A stretch of DNA of 64,000 bases from Bombardia bombarda. Its lineage: Eukaryota; Ascomycota; Sordariomycetes; Sordariales; Lasiosphaeriaceae. The DNA is taken from contig JAULSR010000013.1 of the NCBI GenBank assembly GCA_030512295.1, forward strand, positions 186,001 through 250,000, read 5' to 3'. Positions 10,086 through 19,900 of the stretch are shown here, in pieces (positions within the stretch are counted from its first letter, which is position 1; every line of letters starts with the position of its first letter). The notes beneath the pieces are model-generated. The model searched no databases. It was given only the letters and a program-made list of their open reading frames with translations, and was not told where the DNA came from. The position numbers and the translations under genes were made by a program.

Positions 10086-10532
10086 TTAAACACAAAGACC
10101 GCCGCAGTCGGCGCCGCCATTGGAGGGATCGCAGTCATCTCTCGGGTCGTCGACACAGAGCCTGTTGCTGGCGCACTGGATGCCGGCGAAACCGCCGCAG
10201 AAGACGGGCGTCACGCAGATGCCGGGGGCGTCGCAGGCCATGCCGCAACCGCCGGATCGTGGGTCGTCCATGCAGATCTGGTCGGCATTCGGGCATGCTA
10301 TGGGGATGCGGAAGCCGCCGCAGGGTGCGTAGGTTGGCGTAGGTGCGACGGTCGATGTGGTGAGAGTCGGGGCGGGCTTGACGCAGACGCCGGTGTGCGC
10401 GTTGAGGAGCTTGCAGGTTTGGCCCGAAGGGCAAGGCGCAATCTTGAGGCCGCAAGGGCGGCCACCGGGACCTTTGGCGGATGCGAGGGCGGCGTAGCCC
10501 AGAATGGAGACGAAGATGGTGGGGAGAAGCAT
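10086..10532 (-). CDS. Small secreted cysteine-rich protein
   Basis: 148 residues with a clear signal peptide (MLLPTIFVSILGYAALASA) at the N-terminus, then three cysteine-rich modules. Module one contains CGLKIAPCPSGQTC, module two CGGFRIPIACPNADQICMDD, and module three CGGFAGIQCASNRLCVDD then DDCDPSNGGADCGGLCV. The repeated pattern CGG-x-C-x-C-DDPR-x-C-G-C recurs in small secreted fungal proteins of unknown function. A Thr/Pro-rich linker separates modules one and two. The ATG at 10532 is chosen because it places the signal peptide at the start; upstream in-frame sequence is repetitive leader-like DNA. It could be an effector, an inhibitor or a cell-wall protein; the sequence does not decide. 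Confidence 0.85.
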   Translation of the reverse strand: MLLPTIFVSILGYAALASAKGPGGRPCGLKIAPCPSGQTCKLLNAHTGVCVKPAPTLTTSTVAPTPTYAPCGGFRIPIACPNADQICMDDPRSGGCGMACDAPGICVTPVFCGGFAGIQCASNRLCVDDPRDDCDPSNGGADCGGLCV

Positions 10533-12686
10533 TTTGGCTGTTTGTGTAGTAAACTGGAGGGGTGTGGGATGGTAGAATGATAGACTTAGTAGATGTATGT
10601 AAGTGTGTGTGTATGTGTAGAGAGAAGGGTCGGAAAGTTGCAATCTGGGCGAGTAAAGTCGTCATATATGTAGTAAGAAAATTCTCCTAGAGTACACACA
10701 GTAAGCACAGTACCTAGTAGAAAGCGCAGGGCGACCTGCTAACCCGGCTGAAACTGCATGTGACTGCCTACCGGTCCTCATCCCGCCCACCTCGACCCGG
10801 GTTTCCCAGACATGGAAGCACTCTGGAGACTTCTGCCTGGGCTGGGAAGGTTTTCCCAACTAAGACAGGCCAAGGCGGAAAGTTCTGTACCGCGGCGTGA
10901 CAATCAGCCTTCTTTTGCTCGCCTAAGTATTTCTGGGGCCCGTCGTATATTGCCGCCAGGAAGGCGCTTCTATACGCTTGGGAAATCCGGGGTAAGTAAT
11001 GCAATTTCCACCCCCTTGCTGTCTCAATGAGGCAAGAATAAGCCTGGGGTCGTCCAACCGTCGGGGAGTTACAGAGTCACATTCCACCACGTGCTGACCA
11101 AAGACACAGGGCGCCTTTCTGGAGAATGGATCGGCATTCTCGAGCCTGCTTCCCGTCGTCCAAGGTCAAAGTCCGAGACGGGGGCACGGTCGCGAGCTGG
11201 AAAGAAACTATTGATTTCACAAACCCTGGGCTGGAGGAGGGGACTGGCTCGACTGGATATCATCTTCTGACCGCAGCTTCTTGGCAACTCTGTCAGGAGG
11301 GACAAGTGACAGGGACAAGTGACAGGGACAAGTGACAGGGACAAGTGACAGGGACAAGTGACAGAACTCGTACAATTCAGTGCTACCAGCCTCCAACCGT
11401 GGCACTCGGTCTTCAAGACAATTACGCCCAATCAAAAGGTAGTTATTAAGTAATGGTATCTGTCATTGGCTTAGTTGCGGTTCTGTTACTCTCACGACAA
11501 ATTCCCTCCATTCTTGGTATAAAAAGCTGAATGTTTCCATTTGTCTCAACCATTCAAGACATTGGTGTTCGTGGACCTTGGATAATGTAGAGCTTAGCCA
11601 AGACCCATGCTGAAACCAACCCGCTAGCAACAAAAAGCAAACCATACCAGCATCGCATCAAGCTTTCCAACAACGTCCGTGGTCTAGGCCCTAGTCTGGG
11701 GTGCGTAAAGCTGACGGTAGCCAGCCCTTTGACAGGAATAGCGAAGCTTGGCTCGCATGACAGCTAGGCCAAGACATGCGCCGCAGCCGGAGACTAGGCA
11801 AGATTCCCCGTTGGGTTAACGTTAAGAAGAATGAAGCTCTAAATGGGCAAGGGGTAACGGACCGCTGCACCACATGGTTCGGCGGAGCAGTCAGTCCAGC
11901 CGAGGCTTATTCCATCAAGGGAGGACAATGAACTGTTGAGCGAAAACAATTGGAAGTTCAGGGATGCGTATTTGTCTGCTGTAATGAGGATAATCGTCTA
12001 TCAAGAACTGCACCCCAGATTTTGATATGCACGTCACTCAGGCGGCTCAAACACGTTTGATGTTGCAATTTGGGCTATTGCTTGGTTTCTTGGGTCGATG
12101 CTTACCTACATAGGAAGGTCCTCACTTCGTAGGGCTGACGGGAGTGCACTAGCCCATCATTTCCCCTGCTTCTTTCCAAACAATCTCCCAACTTGCAACT
12201 TCGCAGTGTATTATTCGTACCTTGTGCAATCTCTTCCAGGTCACCTTTCCAACAATCTGGAGCGAGTCTCGGTCTTTTGTGATGAGCCTAGAACGAATCC
12301 TAGGAACACAAAAGTCTTGTGCACAATCCGGTTTTTACAATGTGTGTGTGTGTGTCCAACAGCCGAGTAACTAGGCATCGCTTGCTTACCATCTCAAAAC
12401 ACGTGTGTATCTGTGTGGATTCAACACGGGCTCTTCAGGTCCACCAGGCATGGCCTGTTGCCGTGTAATCAAACGGAAACAGGAGAGAGGAAGGCCGAAT
12501 GATATGTCGCAGGATATACACGTGAACAAGCACAGTGCATGCAGCACATAAGAGTCTTGGTCATGTCAAATTCATCCAAACTCGCTAAAACAAGACGTAA
12601 AACAAGACGCCTATATGTACAAATCTCCCCCGTGCCATTCCCACACATGTCTTCATGTCCATCCAATCCTTCTTCACGTTCACTGT
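10533..12686. other. 2.1-kb intergenic stretch with a 13-bp minisatellite
   Basis: The first few hundred bases are the promoter side of the secreted-protein gene. The rest has only short frames without domains. It contains the 13-bp tandem array at 11299-11363 and a short (GT)n tract near 12342-12354. No RNA gene recognised. Confidence 0.55.
11299..11363. repeat. 13-bp tandem repeat, five perfect copies
   Basis: Five head-to-tail copies of GGGACAAGTGACA without a mismatch, suggesting recent expansion. Intergenic. Confidence 0.95.
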
Positions 12687-13977
12687 CTAAGCAGCAAACG
12701 GAGTCTCAAACGGCTTCTCTCCCTGGGGCGTGATGCGTGCCAGATGGCGGCGCTCGCCAGACCGCCAATCAACAACGGCAGAGTGCTGGGTAACCCGGTT
12801 GTCCCACAGCACAACAGTCCCCTGGCCCCAGCGGACGCGGACCTGGAAGTCGGCGCCGTAGGCGAGGTGCTCGTACAAGAACTTGAGGATGACGTCTGAC
12901 TCCTCCTTCTTGAGCCCAACAATCTCGCGGGTGAAGACAGGATTCACAAACAGAGCCTTCTCGCCTGTGACCGGGTGTGTCCTCACAATGGGATGCTCCG
13001 TCCGGACGGGCTCCCTCCTGAGCAGGCCGCCCCTGCTCGTGCTGGCGCCGGCCTGCTCAACACCAGAGTGCACCGCCTTCAGGCCATGCAGTCGCTCCTG
13101 GAAGGCGGGGCTGAGGCGGTTGTATGCCTCGACACCGTCGACAAAGAGCGTGTCGCCGCCCGTCTCGGGCTTCTCGAGCACATAGAGGAAGGTGACGGCG
13201 GGGGGCTGCCGCTCGTAGCTGACGTCGCTGTGCCAGGCCACAGTCGAGGTCCTGTTGGCGAAGAAGCGATCGACGCCGTCGTCACCAGCCCCGCGGTGCA
13301 CAATGTGCACCTCGGGGTGGCCCTCAGGGGCACCCGTGGTGGGGTGGATGTGCAGAGGTCCGAAGAACTTGCCATACTCCAGCGCCTCGGGGATGGACAG
13401 GTCGGCAAAGTCCTGGTCGTGGACGACGACTACCTTGCGGGAGGCGACGAGGTGGGCCAGCTGCGACTTGCCGGCGTCGGTCAGCGACGTGAGCTGAATT
13501 CCACGGATCTCGGTGCCGATGGTGGGCGTCAACAGGCTGGACTGCACGCCGGCCGGCTGCAGGAGGTCGGGGTAGGTGGTGTCGGCAGCGTGGCCGGGGT
13601 CAACGTGGGTGAAGGGCTCAAGAGGCGCGTACTTCTGGCTGTGGTCCCAGGTAGGGAGGTAGTGTGGGTACTGATGGTGGGATTGGTGTGTTAAGTGTCA
13701 CCCTGGACAGATGAGACCAAGTGGAATGTCATGATGGGGAGGCGCGGCTCACCTTGGCTGCTGCGTGCCCCTTCTTGCCCGACTCGGCGTCGATATCGAT
13801 CTTGTTGGCAAAGAGGGCAGCGTATGCGTCATTCGGATCCTTGACCTCGGCCTTCTTCTCCCCGGGCTTCACCTCAGTCTCTGTCACAACCGACTGCAGC
13901 TTGGAGGCGGCGACAGGGACAGGCACAATCACCGAGGATTCGGTCAATGTCACTGCGTCTTCAGCGTGGGGGGCCAT
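12687..13977 (-). CDS. TauD/TfdA-family 2-oxoglutarate-dependent dioxygenase
   Basis: Fe(II)/2-oxoglutarate dioxygenase (PF02668), a family that hydroxylates sulfonates such as taurine, or related acids, and releases sulfite. Two exons, 13977-13753 and 13670-12687, with an 82-nt intron (GTGAGC...ATCAG), give 402 residues. The first 75 residues form a lysine-rich extension. The exon joint yields HAAAK then YPHYLPTWDHSQKYAPLEPF, typical of fungal TauD proteins. The metal triad is visible as WHSDV (His222, Asp224) and TQHSAVVDW (His371); the 2-oxoglutarate-binding Arg is in HLARITPQGEKPF (Arg387). A sulfur- or nitrogen-scavenging role is inferred from the family only. Confidence 0.93.
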
Positions 13978-14745
13978 TGTAGTGATGTTTTTTTTTGTTT
14001 GAGATATAAGGGGGTGGGATGTTGAAGAATAAGGGGACTGTCTGTCTGTCTGTCTGGGTGTTCTGAATATGTCAGTAGTGAGTGTTTATGACCTTCGGCC
14101 GCCTTTGTCTTTATACCAGACGTCAACCCCCTCACAACCCATTGCGTGCTTTCTCACCAACCAAAAAAGATCCCAGGTCCTGCTTGGCGGTTTCTGTCCA
14201 TCGCCAATCATTTCGAGTGCAATTGCCACGACAGTGCCGTTTCGGAGCCGGCATCAAGTCGTCTCTTTTTGCATCTGCTGCAATTCACCACTATTGACGA
14301 GCACATCATCCAGACCCGGCTGCGGGGGCGCCGATATCTCCGGGTCTAAGATGCCGATAGCCCTTGTTGTCCTCGTACTCTGGCCGGCAGGGGCAGACGT
14401 TGGCGCTTGAGATTGGTGCTTTGGTGATGCTGCTATCCGTGGGGTGAATCGCGTCATCCACGGCGATAGGCCCCCCCCAACCGCAATATGGAGGGTGGTA
14501 ACCGTCAAAGCACGCCATTGGTGCTAGCCATAGTTGTCAGTTGATTGACATATGGCAAGAGCGGTGCTCAACAGAAAATACCAAAAGAATGCCGAGTGAG
14601 TAATATCAAACTCTGATTTCGCCTCCAACGCATCGCATACTTGCTTGCATCGTCGTACCTAAACAGTCGTAGCACACATTATCATTACAAATTGTTAACT
14701 CCTATCGACACCAAATCGCGTCTCAAGAATTGAAATTCAAACCCC
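13978..14745. other. Intergenic between dioxygenase and PAP2 gene
   Basis: Promoter of the dioxygenase gene, with a short CTGT tandem tract at about 14038-14056, and the 3' flank of the PAP2 gene. A possible small open frame (14306-14518) is listed separately. Confidence 0.5.
14306..14518 (-). CDS. Possible small cysteine-containing protein
   Basis: A 70-codon frame starting MACFDGYHPPYCGWGGP with four cysteines, ending in a Gly/Pro-rich tail. No signal peptide and no family recognised. Listed only because its composition looks protein-like and the interval has no other gene; it may be spurious. Confidence 0.2.
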   Translation of the reverse strand: MACFDGYHPPYCGWGGPIAVDDAIHPTDSSITKAPISSANVCPCRPEYEDNKGYRHLRPGDIGAPAAGSG

Positions 14746-16059
14746 TCAGACCATATGCTCCGGCGCCATCGGTCCCCCCACAGGCTTTCTCGTGTAGCCA
14801 GCTCCATTATGTCCATCAGTAGCCTCAACTCCATTATGACCGTGATGGCCAACACCGCTCATAGGCGCCACACCGCTCTCCTGTCCGTGATGTCCAAACC
14901 CATGCCCGACACCATTCCCCCCGCCGACAAACCCATGCTGCGGTCCAAACGGAAAGCCAGGCCCACTCGAGCCCCATCCCACTCTCCGAGTGAAGGTGGC
15001 GCCACCGAGCTCCATGCCCTCGCCGCCAAACACGGCAGGCCCGCTCCTGTTGAGCGGGATGTGGTTCCACCGCCAGTCCCAGATGCTGGCATACACCATC
15101 CTATAGGCGCTGAAGGCCATGATGGTGCCAATCACGGCGCCGGCAAAGACATCGTACCAGTTGTGGAACTCATCAATGGTCAGCGCGCCGCCGATGAGGC
15201 AGGCGCCGAGGATGGGGGCGTAGACGGCCACGAGCTTCCACATGGCGGGGTGGTAGTTGGCAAACACCTTGAGCTTGGCATTGAGATACAAGCTGAGATA
15301 GACAAACCCCGCAAACGCAGCCGTCGTGTGGCCAGATGGCATGCTCTCCAGACTGTCATCAATCTCGTCCGGGTCGCCGGTGCACACCTCGCGCGTATAG
15401 TAGATCTGGTCGAACCCCTGGGCGTTGTAGCCCGCGCCGACAATACCGGGATTGTTTGACGCGAGAGAGAGATCAGGCCGGCAGACGGTCAAGAAGTGGG
15501 GGCGCAGGCCGCCGATGAGCCATTTGACAAAGACTTGGAAGACGGCAGCGGTGATGAGAGAGTAGAAGAGGCCGATGATGCCGTTGTTGGCGTCCCAGAA
15601 GGAGCGGATGCGGACCTGCATGCAGAGGATGACGAAGATGGGCACGAGGGCGGCGAGCAGGGCGGCGGCAAAGATGGGGATGATTTCTTTGCGCATCGGG
15701 TAGGCGAACTGCGGGTAGACGACCTCGCCGTCCTTGAAGGTGACGGCGAAGGAGCGCGTGGGGGCGGGGTGGGCCATGTAGACCTGTATATAGGTATCCA
15801 TCGTTAACAATTGCATTGGGAGGGTTAATGGCTGGTGGGTTGGGCTGCATACACCTAGACCAATGGCACCGAGGACGGCCATGGAAACAATGTCGAGCCA
15901 GGTCAGTTTGAGCCACTGCCCAAATGTCGGCCGGGTCGTCATGGTGTAGGGGTCGAAATGGCCTCGACGGCTGTGTCGCTCGGCGCGCTTCCTGGTTGGT
16001 GTCGTGGCCGCGGCCGTGGTGGTTGGGCCATCGCGTGGACGGCGGCTGAAGATGCCCAT
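14746..16059 (-). CDS. PAP2-superfamily lipid phosphatase (DPP1/LPP1-like)
   Basis: Integral-membrane type 2 phosphatidic acid phosphatase, dephosphorylating diacylglycerol pyrophosphate, phosphatidate or related lipids. Several hydrophobic segments surround the catalytic motifs KWLIGGLRP, SMPSGHTTAAFAG and DEFHNWYDVFAG, the last carrying the nucleophile His and Asp. The 437-codon frame contains a 69-nt segment (15852-15784, GTATGC...TACAG) with good splice ends whose removal keeps the frame, joining AIGLG to VYMAHPAPTRSF; I infer it is an intron, giving 414 residues. The N-terminus is basic and Thr/Ala-rich; the C-terminal tail is Gly/His-rich. A (GA)n tract lies just upstream of the start. 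Confidence 0.92.
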   Translation of the reverse strand: MGIFSRRPRDGPTTTAAATTPTRKRAERHSRRGHFDPYTMTTRPTFGQWLKLTWLDIVSMAVLGAIGLGVCSPTHQPLTLPMQLLTMDTYIQVYMAHPAPTRSFAVTFKDGEVVYPQFAYPMRKEIIPIFAAALLAALVPIFVILCMQVRIRSFWDANNGIIGLFYSLITAAVFQVFVKWLIGGLRPHFLTVCRPDLSLASNNPGIVGAGYNAQGFDQIYYTREVCTGDPDEIDDSLESMPSGHTTAAFAGFVYLSLYLNAKLKVFANYHPAMWKLVAVYAPILGACLIGGALTIDEFHNWYDVFAGAVIGTIMAFSAYRMVYASIWDWRWNHIPLNRSGPAVFGGEGMELGGATFTRRVGWGSSGPGFPFGPQHGFVGGGNGVGHGFGHHGQESGVAPMSGVGHHGHNGVEATDGHNGAGYTRKPVGGPMAPEHMV

Positions 16060-16907
16060 CTTTCAAATAATCAATAATAGAGAGAGAATCAATAATAGAG
16101 AGAGAGAGAGAGAGATGGAGTCGCCTGCAGGAAAGGGAGGAATGGTCCCTGTTGCGGCCTATCACCAGTGGACTGCGAATTCTTGTGGAGAGAATGGTGT
16201 CTGGAGAAAGAGATGCAAAAAGAATTGAACTCTCGAGACACGGAAAGTGAATGGGGTTTTAACATTAGAACTAGTGCACTGACTCGCTCCGTCAAGTGAC
16301 GTCATGAGGAAGAAGGAGATGGCATGGAAGGAAAGAACAGCCCGCTCTCTCTTCCACAACGCCGTGGGCTCATTGGTCGGCACATTCACTTTGGTTTAAT
16401 TCCTGTAAATGCGAAATGCGAAACACAAGAAAGCAAATGGCACCAATCACCTTCCCTGTCGTTCCATTCCATTAGGTCGGTCAGGTACAAGAAATATCTC
16501 AAGAAATATCTGCATGGTGGACAACGCGACGGATGGTGAGTGCCGTGTTCGTGGTGGTGAGTGTGGAATGGCTGGCTGATGTATCGCAGCTGGCTGTCTG
16601 TTAGTGCAAGCAGAATGTTTAGATTGGCAACACCCCCTTGACCTGCCCATAGCTTCTAACAGCCCTTGGGCAGAGTACTTTCAACAGCTCCCCACAGTGA
16701 GATCATGTTCCCGCAACACCCCAGATTGACGTCGCACTATGACACCTACTTGGCAGCTTGGCACAAAGCTTGATTTCGGGGTCAAACGTGCCGCCCACCA
16801 ACGCATGCCAACTTTTGCACTTGGCGCTGCCCGCTGCCGAATGCAATGTGTATCACAATCATTTACGCAATCGACTGGTCAGCATGTTGCATTGCTGAAA
16901 TTGGACA
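16060..16907. other. Intergenic: PAP2 promoter side and kinase-ankyrin 3' flank
   Basis: Begins with a GA-rich microsatellite with two partially duplicated AATAATAGAGAGAG blocks (about 16075-16116) in the presumed 5' UTR of the PAP2 gene. No gene recognised in the remainder. Confidence 0.6.
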
Positions 16908-19900
16908 TTAACGACCGGCTTCAAGATCAGATGCCTCCTCAACCTCCTCAACCTCCTCAACCCCAACCTCGAGGCCACCGACTGCGGTTTCATTTTCAGA
17001 CGTTTCATTTTCAGACAATTCTTCATCCCCCGATTCTAGCTGCACCTCTAAAACGTTGCCAGCCGAGTCTCTCTCCTGCGTCCAGATATTGTATGCTCCA
17101 CTCGAATGAACCACCAGAGCAAACTCGCCTGGCTCCAGCTCATCCATCGTCTCCAGGACATTTATGATCGGGGAGATGTCAGATGACCTGTCCTCGGGAT
17201 TCTCCCTCAAGAGTTCGCGCAACGCTGGAATCAGCCTATATGTCGTCAACTCGGCCGTGGCAGAGTCGACGGACCTCATCCAGACGTTTCCCAGCGCATG
17301 CTCAACCGCCTCTGCCTGCGCGCTCGCAGAATCTGAAGCCACCATAACACTGCTGTCACCATCCAGACTACTGTCGAGAAGATGCAGCATCATGATGCCA
17401 AGGGCATAGACGTCAATCTTCTTCAGATCCTCAAGCGTCATCGTGGAAACCCTCGAACGGAAATGAAGCTCGGGTGACTGGAATCGTAGGCGCTGATCAG
17501 GCTTGACGTATAACAGGCGCACGGGGCCATTCTCGGCTTTGATTGCGCCTCTGTAGGGAAGTATCTCTGCCTTGACGGAAAGGAGAGTACCCTCTAAGCT
17601 CTCGACGCCCTCGGGTATCTCGAACGCCAAGAGGCCATGCAAAGGCATATGGTCCAAATCAAGGCTGCCGTGGGTAAACCCCCGTTTGTGTATGGTATCG
17701 AGGCAAGTGGCAAGGTCGCGGCACAGGTGCAGACAGCTCTGGTAGGGTATATCGCCAAGTACCAGAAACGGCCGTTTGATGAATCTACCACTGATTGTAT
17801 CGGGTAGAGCACCCCAGCGAAAGCTTAGTCGCGATCGGCCCGGCTCTAGAGGTCCATGAAGCTGGTTTTGCAGAATTGACGACACCTGTCTGCACTTGAA
17901 AATGTCTTTGAGAACAACAAGGTGCGAGTCGGACGGGGTCTCTGTCTCGACTGCGACGTCCTATTCTTCATATCAGTATATAAGACAAAAAAGGTACGTC
18001 TTCATCAGTCGGTGTTCTTTCGGTGCATCTTACAATCTTTCCGAGGCTAGAGTCAATGTTGCTCTCCCTGGGGTATTCAATCTTGGAGGGCTCTCCCTTC
18101 GTGTCAAAGCTGACAAGAGAATCTTCTTGGGGTTCCTCAGTATACGTGATGCTATTTAAACCGGCTTCAGTGATGAGTGCTATACATCTGTTAATTCCAT
18201 CCGGGTCCGCGAACGGCCGACGGGCTGAGGTCATCGTCTTTGGGTCAAAAGTGGCTTGAAATGCAGCCAGGTACGGGGAGTACAGTGCCATGCACTTGTC
18301 GCCTGAGAGTGGCGGCTTCATGCTGGGTGCCCCTGCCATGATCAGAAGCTCGGTCGCCCTGAAGTCCCCTGACGCGGCCGCCGTCATGAGCGGAGTCAGG
18401 CCGTACTCTCCCCAGCAGCTCTCGAAGTGGTAGTGGCGACTGTACTGGCTCAAAATGTACGACAAAACCGAGTCGGTCACGCCCGTATGAGGCCAAGAAT
18501 GAGCAATTATTGCCGCGTGCAACACTGATAGCCCATTTGGCCCGACAATGTAATGTGGGGGTTCGAAGGGATGGAAGGTCGCCTCAATGAGCATCTTGAT
18601 CGGAATCATTGGTCGATCGTGGTTCATCAGGATGGACCCGAGCGCAGTGAGGCTCTGGATTTTATCCGCCGCCATGTCAGTCGCCCTATCTCAACGGGTC
18701 TCCATGTCGGTAGAGATCAGGACATTTTACTCACATTGCTGCCCTTGGCATTCATGTCTGCGCCCATCTCAAGTAGGAACTTTACTGTTCTGGGAAGGCA
18801 AGTCCCAGCCGCCAGTTCAAGTACGGTTGTGCCTTTGCTGAGCTCATTGATATTGGCACCTTCGTCCAGCAGCGCCTCCACGAAGAAAGTAACGGTCGAC
18901 TCGGTCATGGGCGACGAGGATGCTCCGGCACTGATACATTGATGGAGACTGTATGCATCACGCCGCCCATGGAGTGTCACATCAGCACCGCGGTCTAGCA
19001 GTAGGAATGCCGTGTGCTCGTTGGCCGACTGGAGTGCCGCGTGGAGGGGGAGATCAATATCAGTGGACACTTTGTTGATTTGTGAGTCCAGTCCCATTTC
19101 CAAAAGAAGGGACACAACGTTGGAGCTGGCCATCTGGCTGGCGTAGTGGAGTGCTGGGACGTCCCTCCGGCCAGACAGCTTGTCAAAGCTCACGCCTCTC
19201 TTCTGAAGCAGCTTCAACGTCCTCATTGTTTGATCCTCGAGCTTGAAGAGATGTGTGCTCCTCCTCAGAGTGTTCCACTGTGGATCCAGTGCCAACGACA
19301 CAAGATTGTTGCCGTAAAAGTCGTACCAACCTGTCAAGTCCACCATGGATGCGTCGATCAAGAAGTCAAGAATGTCGGCACAATGCAGGGCGGCTGCAAG
19401 ACCAATGGCCGTCAGGTGCGTCTGATCCTCGACCAGGGGTAATCCTCCGCATCCTACCAAGATCTGCACAGCACTCAGGCTATTGTAAAGTACTGCATGG
19501 TGGAGAGGCGTGCCATTACTTGAGCAAATAAACAACATCGTCTGCGATTCGAGATTCTGTATCGCTGCCCCGCGGATCATGGCGTTTGGGTTTGCGCCGG
19601 CCTGGCAAAGGTCCGAGGCCAGGCTGGACTGCTCGGCAGGGTCGGCCAGTGCAAGAAAGTGAAGCACACCCAATCCTCTGTGGTTGGTCTTTTTCGCTCG
19701 TGCCCCACGGCTTAGAAGGAGACGAGCTGCTTGCAGGTTTCCAAACTGGCATGCCACGAGAAGAGCCGTTGAGCCATCGGGTGACTGCAATTTTGTTTCT
19801 TCCTTGCTTGCCCGGGCAAGCCGCTCTTCAAACAGGTGAAGAAGTGACGTCAAACCAGCAAGGTCAGCCAACGACAGTTCCTCAACACTTCCTGCGGGCA

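Noticed and set aside
16908..17885. Treating the C-terminal pseudokinase as its own gene starting at 17885
   Set aside because: The codon there is GTG, not ATG, and a good intron (18033-17961) joins this exon in phase to the ankyrin exon upstream.
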